Shown: piece by piece, positions 60,901 to 64,000 of the stretch
How positions within the stretch are numbered: position 1 is the stretch's first letter
Layout of the letters: each line of letters starts with the position of its first letter
Source: Bicyclus anynana
Taxonomy: Eukaryota; Arthropoda; Insecta; Lepidoptera; Nymphalidae
Direction: 5' to 3'
Assembly (NCBI RefSeq): GCF_947172395.1
Contig: NC_069084.1
Span: forward strand, 6,201,107 to 6,265,106
Length of the DNA stretch: 64,000 nt
The notes under the pieces: generated by a model
What the model saw: the letters and a program-made list of their open reading frames with translations, nothing else
Told to the model about the DNA's origin: nothing
The model's database searches: none
Translations under genes and position numbers: made by a program

Positions 60901-63444
60901 CTCGTCCACATTATTCGTATCGGATCATCTCCTTTAGCCTGGCATTCTATTGTAACGTGTTGTCCTAGTTTTGCTGTCAAATTCCTCGCTACTATATCGA
61001 ATGTTACTGGCTCTAAAAAGCAGATGGAAATTGTTAAATACCTTGTCTTTCTACTTTATTCACATGGGTGTTCTTTTTGTGATAGTGATCTTTTTACAAA
61101 GATTGCAAATTTAAATTTATTAATTTTAAGTAGAGCCCAGTAGTTATGACCTCTGCCTCTGATTCCGGAGGACGTAGGTTCTAATCCGGTCCGGAGCATG
61201 CACCTCGAACATTTCAGTTGTGTGCAATTTATATCACATGTCTCAAATGTTGAAGGAAAACATCGTGAGGAAACCTCCACACCAGAGAATTTTCTTAATT
61301 CTCTGCGTGTGTAAAGTCTGCCAATCCGCATTGGGTTAGCGTGGTGGACTATTGGCTTAACCCCTCTCATTCTTAAAGGAGACTTGAGTTCAGCAGTGAG
61401 CTGAATATGGGTTGATAATGATGATGATGAGTTTTTAGTAAGCTTTTGTACAAGCACTTTTGAAAAGTCAAGTCTGTCAGTGAGCAGTGACTCTACCGTC
61501 AGTACGTGTCTAAATAGTTTTGTCTAAATATAGACCAGGCGCTGTGACGTGTGTGTGTGTTTGCAGTTTTGAACATTAAAAACATACAGGTAACGATTCT
61601 GCATATTGCCAGGAGGTTTGTAGGTCCATTCTTATATCCCCTTTTATGTCAAAATTATGGACTGAATAAAATATTTGTTCAGTTCTACCCAGAGTACAAA
61701 CCTGTAAACAGAATGCGGTCCTCGAATTATGTACACTCAATACCTCACAGCGCCTGGTCTAATAGTTTCATATAGTTTATTTAAGCTTTGAGTTACCAGT
61801 ATCAAACTGTAAACTGTCTTTATATTAGGAGACAATATCCAAATTATATAGTTGTAGGAGAAGGCGATACATTCAAATATAGCTAAATTAGATAAAATGA
61901 ACTGTGTACTTACTATTAACAGAAATCCAAACTGTTTTACTAAGAGCTTCGCCGACGCCGTTTTCAACGTGGCACGTATAGAGACCAGCATCGGATAATG
62001 CCACGGAATCAAATATTAAAGATCCATTAGACAGACTTAGAACTCCACCGCCTGCGACTTCCAAAACTGGTCGCCAAGTTTCAGATACTACTAAAATAAA
62101 TTAATTATTTAATTTATTAATTTCGTCCGTATCACAAACGATTCAATTGAGTTAAGTGGTACGAAAGTTATACAAGCAAATTGCATTAGTACCGAAGTAC
62201 ACACAGTTATATTTGAAATTGTTTTATGTAGTTAAAAATGTTTTTTGTTTATACTGGATATGCACTTGACTGAAGTGATGTCTGATGATGCAACGATGAG
62301 GCATATTGGAACGCGTTTCTGAAGAAGACACTTTCCTTGTCTTGAAGGTGCATAAAGAATGTAAGGATGGAAATATGTAAGGAAAAGACGTGTAAGGTAA
62401 CATTGACTCTAGAAGGTCATCCCATATCATTTCTATGTTCTAAGACATAGTATTAAACTATTGTACTGTATATTATTAACTCAGGTAGGCAATATTTGTA
62501 CAAAATATATAATGGAAATATTTAGTTGAGTTGTTAAGCTAGGTAGGATTCATTTTCGAATCTATGTAATGTATGTAATGCGCAACGATTTCATATTATC
62601 ATTTCATGTAGTTTTAACGCATAATAACACTGTTTAGTGACGCAGAAGGGCTACAATATCAAACACATCCCAATACTTGCAAAACACCACTAAAACAATA
62701 ATGAACAGCCTAATTGAAACGTTGCCAACTTCCGCCGAATTCATTATCATTTAGATAATCGCAGGGATCTGAACGTTCATAGGCCTAACTTGATTACTGC
62801 AATCTAAATTTATATCCCTATTTTAATCATATAAAGTTTTACGACCGTACCAAATTTCTTATTGGGTGCATGGGATTTCCTAAAGAAAATTGTGAATTAG
62901 AATGGAGATGATGACTAGCTTTGAATGTATTGATGTTAATGATACATTCGGGTAAATAAGGTCAATGTTAACTAATTTATATATAAAAAGTAAAGATTGT
63001 CTGGATAGATAGATGAAAATTCATACAGTTTTAGCTTTCTTACATTAAATGTGACATTTTTCTACTACAAACATGCAACTTTAATCATAAACGCACAAAT
63101 ATCAAAGTAATTTTGTTTGAACGCCCATACAAATCTAACGATTATGTACCTACGACGTCATTAATTCGTACCATTTTGTATGGGGCGTTTTTCAGGCATC
63201 CGTGGCAGTTCTGCAAATCTGACCCTCTTAATCCCTGTAACTCCGAAAGTAATGATCGCAGATACCCTATTACTTTTACAATTTGCTTTACTATTACAAT
63301 ACAATTAAAAAAAACTTAACTTACTATCTTTCTTCAGCCAGTGTGTTTGTGGTTGAGGATATCCATTGGCACTGCACGATACATGTCCATTTCTTCCCAA
63401 TAATAATGACGTGTTTTGAGGTTCTTCATTCCATTTAGGTGCCA
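9827..63444 (-). CDS. Dscam: Dscam-family cell adhesion receptor, 3' part (Ig8 to cytoplasmic tail)
   Basis: Single-pass neuronal/immune adhesion receptor of the Dscam family; homophilic recognition at the cell surface is family knowledge. I joined 22 exons (about 1073 codons) by splice sites and phase: Ig8, Ig9, FN3-1 to FN3-4, Ig10, FN3-5, FN3-6, TM, cytoplasmic tail. This order is diagnostic of Dscam, and the tail motif EISPYA and the acidic SESDDSDS stretch agree. The gene enters from beyond the right edge (first visible exon starts in phase 1) and leaves at 9827 still in phase 1, so both ends are missing. Only one TM exon is visible, and no arrays of alternative exons lie in the visible part, which hints at a Dscam2/3/4-type paralogue rather than Dscam1; the paralogue is not resolved. 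A 12-kb intron hosts a transposase gene on the other strand. Confidence 0.95.
10086..10211 (-). mobile_element. S2 SINE, 3' part
   Basis: Minus orientation: ttctttacaagttaggtgaa then gatggaagcgggctaacttg. It runs directly into an S1 SINE. Confidence 0.75.
10223..10416 (-). mobile_element. S1 SINE, partial
   Basis: Minus orientation; body with the tcagaatgagaggggttagg segment, lacking the tRNA-like head. Confidence 0.8.
11690..11890 (+). repeat. LINE 3'-UTR-like fragment
   Basis: Contains attcatttatttcaattagg and tttacaagcacttttgaaag. Relatives occur at 47375-47455 and 54855-55000. Confidence 0.55.
15152..15256. repeat. Short degenerate tandem repeat (gactaagcttttagtcagt)
   Basis: Four to five units of 25-30 bp built on tgactaag..ttagtcag, itself partly palindromic. 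The same array is at 20432-20533 in the right copy with one unit shortened. Confidence 0.7.
15556..15669 (-). CDS. Dscam: Dscam cytoplasmic exon (EISPYA), left copy
   Basis: 114 bp with the same splice sites, length and peptide as 20833-20946. The three differences (His, Gln and Leu codons) are all synonymous. The length is a multiple of three, so including either or both copies keeps the frame. Probably an assembly duplicate; see the N gap. Confidence 0.8.
15928..16394 (-). mobile_element. RTE-clade LINE 3' end with twin-priming inversion and 10-bp TSD
   Basis: The minus strand from about 16237 to 15950 encodes an RTE reverse-transcriptase C-terminus (GVSLRDRIRNEEIRRRTK, then TDIAQRL). The plus strand from 16238 to 16394 encodes the piece just upstream (KTKVVEQCVLPVMTNGSETW, ending KVTQRAM). 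The pieces adjoin in the parent protein, so the 5' part is inverted. Flanks are direct repeats accctgtaat at 15918-15927 and 16395-16404; the 3' end has a tcatcatcatt tail. Confidence 0.9.
16652..16851. other. Assembly gap of exactly 200 N
   Basis: Scaffold gap. The sequence left of it (ending atgaactccaaaa) and the sequence starting shortly after it are two copies of the same region, the signature of unmerged contig ends. Confidence 1.
19385..19760. other. 370-bp segment present only in the right copy
   Basis: Absent at the matching point (about 14475) of the left copy. The edges lie between caggtta and taggggg-type sequence. It contains two tgggaaatg words and an open frame 19437-19670 without recognised similarity. 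An insertion in one haplotype or a deletion in the other. Confidence 0.6.
20833..20946 (-). CDS. Dscam: Dscam cytoplasmic exon (EISPYA), right copy
   Basis: 114 bp, phase 1 in and out, acceptor ttttttctag, donor gtgagt. Encodes MFEISPYAEFALGFRTFD and PSRLPSRPRFDT. EISPYA is a conserved Dscam tail motif. A second copy at 15556-15669 encodes the same peptide with three silent differences. Confidence 0.9.
21186..21476 (-). mobile_element. S1 SINE (tRNA-derived)
   Basis: Starts with a catcatcatcattatcaaccc tail; the head carries ggctatcacg and an A-box-like segment on the minus strand. Only in the right duplicated block. Confidence 0.85.
21724..21878 (-). CDS. Dscam: Dscam exon: first cytoplasmic exon, GC donor
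   Basis: 155 bp, phase 2 in, phase 1 out. The TM exon and the next cytoplasmic exon have incompatible phases, which demands an exon of 3n+2 length here; this one fits. Acceptor tttggttcag. Encodes RQNYSSQYRHSIAEEVKSR, then EHKERYAHTPRIY. The only donor that restores the frame is AATG followed by gcaagt, a GC-AG intron. It joins to give KNEMFEISPYA, matching the Dscam tail. Present only to the right of the duplicated block. Confidence 0.85.
21955..22118. repeat. tRNA-like SINE head followed by its own inverted piece (two hairpins)
   Basis: The head agctcaacgatgagag with B box gtgattcgatcgc pairs with nearby complements: agctcaacgat / atcgttgagct, and a stem of about 26 bp (cgccccgttggtctatt / aatagaccaacggggcg). 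Lies in the intron between the TM and first cytoplasmic exons. Confidence 0.7.
22261..22587 (+). repeat. Interspersed repeat (ctagcggacgcccgc family)
   Basis: Starts aactagcggacgcccgcgac and ends tttcgcgtttataatattag; the body has two joined 3' parts. Very abundant in Lepidoptera; exact class uncertain (short LINE or SINE-like). Other copies at 5913-6066, 25738-26210 and 27050-27268. Confidence 0.75.
22703..22820 (-). CDS. Dscam: Dscam exon: juxtamembrane and transmembrane helix
   Basis: 118 bp, phase 1 in, phase 2 out, acceptor tttttgtag, donor gtaagt. Encodes EEIGPPSEFFDLN, then a strongly hydrophobic run MLVIICSSVLLVICLLAF, ending in a basic stop-transfer FRRHR. No second TM exon was seen in the flanking introns. 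Confidence 0.95.
23221..23375. mobile_element. 155-bp MITE with acagggtgt ends
   Basis: Terminal inverted repeats acagggtgt / acaccctgt, with internal sub-terminal complementarity (tgacatactcc.. / ..gatgtcagctg). Non-coding. Confidence 0.7.
23443..23693 (+). repeat. Interspersed repeat with internal cctac repeats
   Basis: Starts ctagcggacgcccgcgactt; contains a run of ctaccctacccc units and ends tatatagtagagatgac. A different subfamily from 22261-22587. Confidence 0.7.
24440..24525 (-). mobile_element. RTE LINE fragment
   Basis: The minus strand reads NEICKRARVTNIAQRIAKQ, an RTE C-terminal motif like the one at 15950-16237, then degrades. Confidence 0.5.
26825..26920 (+). mobile_element. 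RTE LINE 3' terminus with ATG-repeat tail
   Basis: Sequence ccgaccccatataagtggga then taaggg...gagatgatgatgatgatg, the usual end of insect RTE elements. Confidence 0.55.
27307..27499 (-). CDS. Dscam: Dscam exon: second half of FN3-6
   Basis: 193 bp, phase 0 in, phase 1 out, donor gtaaga. Contains SLAPGSWYQLRVTASNDAG, the FN3 L.PG..Y.LRVTA.N.AG signature. GC-rich compared with its surroundings, as expected for coding sequence. Confidence 0.95.
27614..27921 (+). mobile_element. S2 SINE (tRNA-derived), full length
   Basis: Head ttcgtgacgcagtggtatgc with B box gggttcgatctcc, body ggctggtgggaggctttggc, tail taaagaataaaa. Confidence 0.9.
28243..28403 (-). CDS. Dscam: Dscam exon: first half of FN3-6
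   Basis: 161 bp, phase 1 in, phase 0 out, donor gtaagc. Contains APVSPPTTDW and the QLSGWDDGGCDV motif; the W.DGGC..T.W.VEYR pattern is characteristic of the last FN3 domain of invertebrate Dscam. An element with ACAGGGTGT ends lies 27 bp upstream. Confidence 0.94.
28431..28867. mobile_element. Non-autonomous element with tacagggtgttgc start
   Basis: 437 bp; starts tacagggtgttgcg and ends gcctgtata. Homologous over its length to 59141-59583 (shared words tttcccataact, caaggtgttgacaagtccac). Lies 27 bp upstream of a Dscam acceptor. Confidence 0.75.
29311..29511 (-). CDS. Dscam: Dscam exon: rest of FN3-5
   Basis: 201 bp, phase 1 in and out, donor gtaatt. Begins YNLTWREEDGPW and contains LSGLKCGTKYSIRVTATDS followed by IGTSVPA, the FN3 ending. 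Separated from its upstream half by a repeat-rich 4.6-kb intron. Confidence 0.94.
30064..30380 (+). mobile_element. S1 SINE, full length
   Basis: tRNA-like head with A box tagcccagtggatatg and B box gggttcgaatctg; tail gataatgatgatgataatg. Confidence 0.9.
30549..30596. repeat. Perfect 22-bp hairpin, 4-nt loop
   Basis: Arms 30549-30570 and 30575-30596 are perfect complements (gttatttgtataggtacc...) around aaca. Confidence 0.97.
31343..31560. repeat. Imperfect 85-90 bp tandem repeat with short GC palindromes
   Basis: Two and a part units, each with ggctacg, tagggtctt/tagggcctc and a gcac start. The second and third open with ccggccgtaggccgg / ccggccttcggccgg, small perfect hairpins. Confidence 0.65.
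31694..31905 (-). mobile_element. S2 SINE, minus orientation, rearranged
   Basis: From cacctgatggtaagtgataa to ccaagcctcccaccagcc, with a repeated tccttctcctaac junction near 31775-31790. A further S2 fragment lies at 32020-32095. Confidence 0.75.
32199..32501 (+). mobile_element. S1 SINE, full length
   Basis: A box tagcccagcggatatg, degraded B box gggttggaatccg, usual body, ends gggttgatgac. Confidence 0.88.
33243..33522 (-). mobile_element. S1 SINE, degraded
   Basis: Minus orientation; body and B box (ggttcgaacctac) recognisable. Confidence 0.8.
33612..33792. mobile_element. 181-bp MITE with agcttggcaa ends
   Basis: Terminal inverted repeats agcttggcaaactcgtt / aacgaacttgccaagct (two mismatches). 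The interior is GC-rich and non-coding. Confidence 0.6.
34087..34281 (-). CDS. Dscam: Dscam exon: end of Ig10 and start of FN3-5
   Basis: 195 bp, phase 1 in and out, donor gtgagt. Contains LSGNYTCLAKNLYGSD (second Ig cysteine) and then the FN3-5 start PDPPSLRATP with the tryptophan in IVVEWDE. One exon bridging the Ig10/FN3-5 boundary fits Dscam. Confidence 0.95.
34384..34594 (+). repeat. Interspersed repeat (ctagctgacgccgcgcgg family)
   Basis: From gactagctgacgccgcgcgg to ttataatattagtatagat, with (caaa)n near the end. A minus-oriented copy is at 4073-4250 and a fragment at 6865-7050. Confidence 0.8.
34595..35893. other. Dscam intron inside Ig10
   Basis: AT-rich sequence with T-runs; no repeat family or exon recognised after 34595. 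Confidence 0.6.
35894..36073 (-). CDS. Dscam: Dscam exon: first half of Ig10
   Basis: 180 bp, phase 1 in and out, donor gttagt. Encodes VVAGVWSLGGDVRV, the Ig cysteine in LLLACRSVGAP and the tryptophan in RTVWYHNH, then DDSLLIK. A Jockey-like LINE 3' end starts about 50 bp upstream of the acceptor. Confidence 0.93.
36125..36600 (-). mobile_element. Jockey-like LINE 3' end
   Basis: The minus strand encodes FERAATHLNQQVIEACSYIP, then RRLKNVLYDPDYDIT, the C-terminus typical of Jockey-type reverse transcriptases (N..I..A..Y.P, RP.HVL.DP.D..T). The T-rich run near 36127 is its poly(A) on the minus strand. GC-rich against its surroundings. Confidence 0.65.
36601..38313. other. Dscam intron between FN3-4 and Ig10
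   Basis: Apart from a 50-bp S2 SINE fragment at 37642, nothing recognised. Confidence 0.6.
37642..37693 (+). mobile_element. S2 SINE fragment
   Basis: About 50 bp of the S2 body (ttcggccgtggctagttacc) alone in a Dscam intron. Confidence 0.65.
38314..38498 (-). CDS. Dscam: Dscam exon: second half of FN3-4
   Basis: 185 bp, phase 2 in, phase 1 out, donor gtgagt. Contains LKGLYEGRQYDVWVTAST and AVGEGPESRRVTN, the FN3 L..G..Y.V.V.A....GEGP.S ending. Confidence 0.95.
38544..38762 (+). repeat. Interspersed repeat (ctagcggacg family), near full length
   Basis: From aactagcggacgctcgcgac to tttataatattagtgtg, 46 bp from the acceptor side of exon 38314-38498. Confidence 0.8.
39848..39876. repeat. Perfect 13-bp hairpin, 3-nt loop, upstream of the transposase gene
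   Basis: aatgagacaaaga, loop gat, tctttgtctcatt. It lies 329 bp before the transposase ATG. Confidence 0.95.
40205..40314 (+). CDS. Transposase exon 1: start of THAP zinc finger
   Basis: 110 bp from ATG to donor gtaaat, phase 2 out. Encodes MSDKYRKCVKCGAS, giving the first two zinc ligands (C8, C11), and the conserved FHSFPRAG. It is the first ATG giving a proper THAP start. Confidence 0.88.
40437..40641 (+). CDS. Transposase exon 2: rest of THAP zinc finger
   Basis: 205 bp, acceptor gatttttcag, donor gtatga, phase 0 out. Contains LRIWAEYC, then LLCSKHFHRSAY with the C..H zinc ligands (C65, H68), and NAVPNM, the AVP.. box that closes every THAP domain. Confidence 0.9.
40890..41140 (+). mobile_element. 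S3 SINE in transposase intron 2
   Basis: Body with ctggttattatcattaacat and atcagagcagcatggtgggc, tail ggctgatgatgatgaac. Confidence 0.75.
41392..41481 (+). CDS. Transposase exon 3: linker
   Basis: 90 bp, phase 0 both sides, acceptor ccttatttcag, donor gtatgt. Encodes a Pro-rich linker (ELSVPLQPTIPNVP). Exons 3, 4 and 5 begin with related (N/S)PSV or ELSVP words, as if small linker exons had duplicated. Confidence 0.75.
41573..41659 (+). CDS. Transposase exon 4: linker
   Basis: 87 bp, phase 0 both sides, acceptor ccttatttcag (same as exon 3), donor gtatgt. Encodes NPSVPSQLSVLDEP and LPDPSQQT. Its similarity in size, phase and splice sites to exon 3 suggests duplication of a linker exon. Confidence 0.75.
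42010..42292 (+). mobile_element. S2 SINE in transposase intron 4
   Basis: Head ttgtggcgcagtgatatgc and B box gggttcgatcccc; the central lysine-like body is shortened; tail taaagaataaaa. Confidence 0.88.
42296..42452 (+). mobile_element. S1 SINE, 3' part, in transposase intron 4
   Basis: Contains tctcattctgagaggagtct and gggttgataacgac; head missing. Confidence 0.75.
42470..42640 (+). mobile_element. S2 SINE, degraded
   Basis: Recognisable ggtctggtgagaggc, ttatcctactgacag and cagtcaggggctaatttgta words. Confidence 0.6.
42705..43412 (+). CDS. Transposase exon 5: coiled region, HTH-like part and start of catalytic core, with TGA
   Basis: 708 bp, phase 0 both sides, acceptor tattattccag, donor gtatta. 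Encodes the Lys-rich helix, QGRRWTLNEKILALAI, then after TGA (43041-43043) MMCLPNPGTLKCLL and DNLWVLLFDEMSIRK with the first core aspartate. Frame is identical on both sides of the stop, so this is a point lesion, not a frameshift. Confidence 0.85.
44244..44772 (+). CDS. Transposase exon 6: RNase H-like core
   Basis: 529 bp, phase 0 in, phase 1 out, acceptor ttttttttag, donor gtaagt. Contains VVVATVCDMDGVNMRAL, IVTIMDPPHLLKCFRNNFL and VLSHSVAAGIFAKVAR, all recognisable P/THAP9 blocks. The donor runs straight into a SINE tail. Confidence 0.9.
44778..45000 (-). mobile_element. S3 SINE in transposase intron 6
   Basis: Minus orientation; the tail catcatcatcagcc begins right after the exon 6 donor gtaagt. 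Confidence 0.75.
45242..46299 (+). CDS. Transposase exon 7: C-terminal part to stop
   Basis: 1058 bp, phase 1 in, acceptor ttttttttcag, ends at TGA 46297-46299. Contains GWIRTIRAVERLW, then RRLNQDPLENLFGCIRGHCG, the most conserved P-type C-terminal block, and a Cys-containing region (YVCGFIFKKL..TCKFC) seen in THAP9-like proteins. AATAAA follows at 46733. Confidence 0.92.
46733..46738 (+). terminator. Probable polyadenylation signal of the transposase gene
   Basis: AATAAA 434 bp after the stop codon; the first clear signal downstream on this strand. Confidence 0.45.
46893..46969. repeat. 19-bp inverted repeat downstream of the transposase gene
   Basis: ggctgcttttcaattgcaa (46893-46911) pairs with ttgcgattgaaaagcagcc (46951-46969), one mismatch, 39-nt spacer. 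Confidence 0.93.
46999..47081. promoter_or_regulatory. Three direct repeats, each with an E2F consensus site
   Basis: ttcgtaatttcgcgccaaaa occurs at 46999-47018, 47032-47051 and 47062-47081, identical each time, spaced 33 and 30 bp. Each contains tttcgcgccaaa, a full match to the classical E2F/DP site. They could also be transposase-binding subterminal repeats. Function is inferred; the repeats are seen directly. Confidence 0.75.
47479..47800 (+). mobile_element. S2 SINE, full length and well preserved
   Basis: Head ggcctccgtggcgcagtggt, B box gggttcgatcccc, complete body and taaagaataaaaa tail; the best reference copy in the window. Confidence 0.92.
48917..48961 (-). CDS. Possible terminal exon or ORF end with acidic tail
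   Basis: The minus strand after a possible acceptor (aaatttggcag) reads a run of Asp/Glu/Ser (EDEDSDDEDSDED) and TAA. Too short to name; it may belong to a small nested gene or an element between 48.8 and 49.5 kb. Two tatcgata motifs (48805, 49143) lie around it. Confidence 0.3.
   Translation of the reverse strand, partial: AEDEDSDDEDSDED
49896..49930. repeat. (GT)n microsatellite
   Basis: Roughly 13 gt units followed by tttgtg. Confidence 0.95.
50677..50806 (-). CDS. Dscam: Dscam exon: first half of FN3-4
   Basis: 130 bp, phase 1 in, phase 2 out, donor gtaagt. Encodes VPEAPAEIKLV, LLVSWKKPKQPNGRL and HYTVYCKP: the FN3 PNG..YTVY pattern. The following intron is the 12-kb one that holds the transposase gene. 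Confidence 0.95.
51544..51840 (-). mobile_element. S1 SINE inside the fold-back element
   Basis: Minus orientation, from cccatattcggctcactgc to ggattatcactg. Nested, so younger than the fold-back element. Confidence 0.85.
52501..52697. repeat. Near-perfect 80-bp palindrome
   Basis: Arms 52501-52580 and 52620-52697 are inverted copies with few mismatches around a 39-nt spacer (shared word cgcaaacgcttcgaaaacta). Snap-back MITE type. Confidence 0.85.
53047..53352 (+). mobile_element. S1 SINE, full length
   Basis: A box tagtccagtggatatg, B box gagttcgaatccg, tail ttgataataatgatgg. Lies 106 bp downstream of a Dscam donor. Confidence 0.88.
53458..53610 (-). CDS. Dscam: Dscam exon: second half of FN3-3
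   Basis: 153 bp, phase 1 in and out, donor gtaagt. Contains LQGLLKYTNYTVKVAGFSN followed by YGTGPFSFPI, the FN3 strand F/G signature. A TA-flanked MITE begins only about 20 bp upstream of its acceptor. Confidence 0.95.
53632..53895. mobile_element. TA-flanked MITE (gactaaaagccc family), short copy
   Basis: Ends gactaaaagccc / caagggcttgtagtc with TA on both sides (53630-53631, 53896-53897). Shares its left half with 57186-57755. Starts 20 bp from the acceptor of exon 53458-53610. Confidence 0.8.
53896..55561. other. Dscam intron inside FN3-3
   Basis: A short near-tandem word pair (gtgagcccaacatgggctca / gtgagcctaacgtgggctca at about 53925-53980), the LINE-UTR fragment at 54855 and otherwise AT-rich sequence. 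Confidence 0.55.
54855..55000 (+). repeat. LINE 3'-UTR-like fragment
   Basis: Same family as 11690-11890: agtttacaagcacttttgat, then gagaagaaactggcaagaaa. Confidence 0.6.
55562..55696 (-). CDS. Dscam: Dscam exon: first half of FN3-3
   Basis: 135 bp, phase 1 in and out, donor gtaatt. Encodes APEEGPSSVEC, the FN3 tryptophan in LRVSWQPIPP and IGYSVLY. Confidence 0.94.
56518..56600 (-). CDS. Dscam: Dscam exon: end of FN3-2
   Basis: 83 bp, phase 2 in, phase 1 out. Encodes YSVSIAAFNGAGNGPFS, the classic FN3 Y...V.A.N..G.GP.S ending, then PLFQDTREG. Confidence 0.95.
56813..56903 (-). CDS. Dscam: Dscam exon: middle of FN3-2
   Basis: 91 bp, phase 1 in, phase 2 out, donor gttagt, acceptor tttttgcag. 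Only one frame is open across it: SQDTNDKI, then SKQETVITGLLKGVR, where the ...V.TGLLKG.. strand leads into the next exon. Confidence 0.9.
57186..57755. mobile_element. TA-flanked MITE (gactacaagccc family), long copy
   Basis: 570 bp with imperfect inverted ends of about 140 bp (gactacaagcccttga / caagggcttctagtc; cactcgcgtactcacc inside) and TA target duplications at 57184-57185 and 57756-57757. Confidence 0.85.
57900..58052 (-). CDS. Dscam: Dscam exon: first half of FN3-2
   Basis: 153 bp, phase 1 in and out. Encodes APSSPPLGV, RARWLPPPADAHNGLI and LGYRLRAVP, the FN3 W..P....NG.I..Y pattern. A nearby gtaaga would look like a donor but breaks the frame of the next exon; gtttgt four bases upstream keeps it, so I place the end there. 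Confidence 0.88.
58509..58645 (-). CDS. Dscam: Dscam exon: second half of FN3-1
   Basis: 137 bp, phase 2 in, phase 1 out, donor gtaagt. Contains LEDLQPATSYSARVAGGN, the FN3 L.P.T.Y..RV signature, then FTTTEE. The acceptor (tttataaag) has a weak pyrimidine tract but is the one that keeps frame. Confidence 0.92.
58828..59060 (+). mobile_element. S3 SINE, degraded
   Basis: Words tggtcattataattgacatc, gtagtgggtcg and tgatgatgagg; head eroded. Confidence 0.6.
59141..59583. mobile_element. Second copy of the tacagggtgttgc element
   Basis: Same orientation and ends as 28431-28867, with scattered indels and substitutions. Confidence 0.75.
59628..59793 (-). CDS. Dscam: Dscam exon: first half of FN3-1
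   Basis: 166 bp, phase 1 in, phase 2 out, donor gttagt. Starts with the Pro-rich FN3 leader EPPTPPTDL and carries the conserved tryptophan in VKLSWRD and the tyrosine in QYYSVQI. Confidence 0.94.
59890..60140 (+). mobile_element. S2 SINE, 5' truncated
   Basis: Lacks the tRNA head; begins gttttcttaatatggccagg; body and A-rich tail intact. Confidence 0.88.
60575..60723 (-). CDS. Dscam: Dscam exon: second half of Ig9
   Basis: 149 bp, phase 2 in, phase 1 out, donor gtaagt. Contains TSDGALYQCKAGNPFG with the second Ig cysteine and runs through VHLTIL into the first FN3 domain. Confidence 0.95.
60868..61012 (-). CDS. Dscam: Dscam exon: first half of Ig9
   Basis: 145 bp, phase 1 in, phase 2 out. 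Encodes KPVTFDIVARN, the first cysteine in TIECQAKGDDP and the core tryptophan in IMWTRNGKP. The AKGD..I..W pattern is typical of Dscam Ig9. Confidence 0.94.
61132..61430 (+). mobile_element. S1 SINE
   Basis: Head agagcccagtagttatgacc, body and gataatgatgatgatga tail present. Confidence 0.85.
61914..62090 (-). CDS. Dscam: Dscam exon: second half of Ig8
   Basis: 177 bp, phase 1 in, phase 1 out, donor gtaagt. Contains the Ig signature DAGLYTCHVENGVG with the second disulfide cysteine, followed by LSKTVWISVN, close to the Dscam strand G pattern. Joins the preceding exon to complete one Ig domain. Confidence 0.95.
62091..63324. other. Dscam intron inside Ig8
   Basis: No repeat or exon recognised; plain AT-rich intron. 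Confidence 0.6.
63325..63444 (-). CDS. Dscam: Dscam exon: first half of Ig8
   Basis: 120 bp, phase 1 in and out, acceptor cattttag and donor gtaagt. Encodes APKWNEEP, the first Ig cysteine in HVSCSANGYP and the core tryptophan in HWLKKD. The 3' end of a LINE lies about 29 bp upstream of the acceptor. Confidence 0.93.
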
Positions 63445-63465
63445 CTAAAATGAAAATTAAGTTTA

Positions 63466-63715
63466 AAATCGCAAAGCGATTAATCGACGCCTCCCGTGAC
63501 CAGAAGACTGGCCTATATTTAGGTCAGAGAATCAGTATTGCCATACAACGTGGCAATACTGCCAGCGTTCTGGGCACTTTACCAATGATCATCGATTCGG
63601 ATGAATGTTAAGTCTGTAGATATAATTTTATATTTCATTTAAGTTTTTTTTATAATATGTATAATTGTAAAAGCGTACTTGAAATAAAGTAAATAAACTT
63701 TTTAATAATAAAAAA
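63466..63715 (+). mobile_element. LINE 3' end, same family as 9400-9683
   Basis: 63474-63611 encodes RLIDASRDQKTGLYLGQRI and AIQRGNTASVLGTLP, then TAA. A 3' UTR with AATAAA follows, and an A-rich end at about 63715. Dead 5'-truncated copy on the strand opposite Dscam. Confidence 0.8.
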
Positions 63716-64000
63716 AAGAAATTAAATTAAATAACATACAATAGTTTAAAAAGTTTGTCTATATCTGCTATTACTAAATAAACTTGGTACAAAATATAAT
63801 AGAGTCAAATTACATAATAATCGTCTTTCTGTGTACCTCAGATGTGAAATAAAATTGGTTCCAACTAAAGTTTTTTCTATTTTAATTTCAAAAGCTCTAT
63901 TGACTATATTTTAAACTCTATTAAAAAGGAATGGAGTATTATTAAGTTCTTATTGAATAACTGGTCATTAATGTTGCAATAATTTTATCGAATAAAATAC

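Noticed and set aside
1..64000. CRISPR arrays, rRNA genes, functional tRNA genes
   Set aside because: None seen; tRNA-like boxes all belong to SINE heads with SINE bodies attached.

Overview
The window is AT-rich insect DNA. SINEs, MITEs and LINE 3' ends of the kind abundant in moths and butterflies point to Lepidoptera; the species cannot be told from the sequence. One large gene on the minus strand fills most of it. Twenty-two coding exons (23 if a duplicated exon counts twice) run from 63444 down to 9827 with conserved splice sites and matching phases. They encode, in order, Ig8, Ig9, four fibronectin III domains, Ig10, two more FN3 domains, one transmembrane helix and part of a cytoplasmic tail containing EISPYA. 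This is the Dscam layout (9 Ig, 4 FN3, Ig, 2 FN3, TM). The N-terminal part lies beyond the right edge; the C-terminal end was not found and probably lies beyond the left edge.

The 12.2-kb Dscam intron at 38499-50676 holds a second gene on the plus strand: a seven-exon P-superfamily transposase of the THAP9 type (40205-46299). It has an N-terminal THAP zinc finger, an RNase H-like core and a typical P-type C-terminus. It is open for 928 codons except for one in-frame TGA at 43041. Its introns have collected several SINEs and no terminal repeats were seen, so it may be an old resident or domesticated copy. Just 3' of it lie an inverted repeat and three direct repeats, each holding a consensus E2F site.

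At 12.08-21.66 kb, two near-identical 4.6-4.7 kb blocks flank a 200-N gap. Each carries the same 114-bp cytoplasmic exon, with three silent differences. This is either a real tandem duplication or, more likely, two haplotype contig ends scaffolded side by side. The copies differ by insertions: a twin-primed RTE LINE with its 10-bp target duplication in the left copy; a SINE and a 370-bp segment in the right copy.

The rest is intron: three tRNA-derived SINE families (S1, S2 and S3 here), several TA-flanked MITEs, fold-back elements, LINE 3' ends (RTE, Jockey-like and another family) and short tandem repeats. Several elements sit 20-50 bp from Dscam 3' splice sites. The leftmost 9.8 kb contains no confidently identified coding exon.
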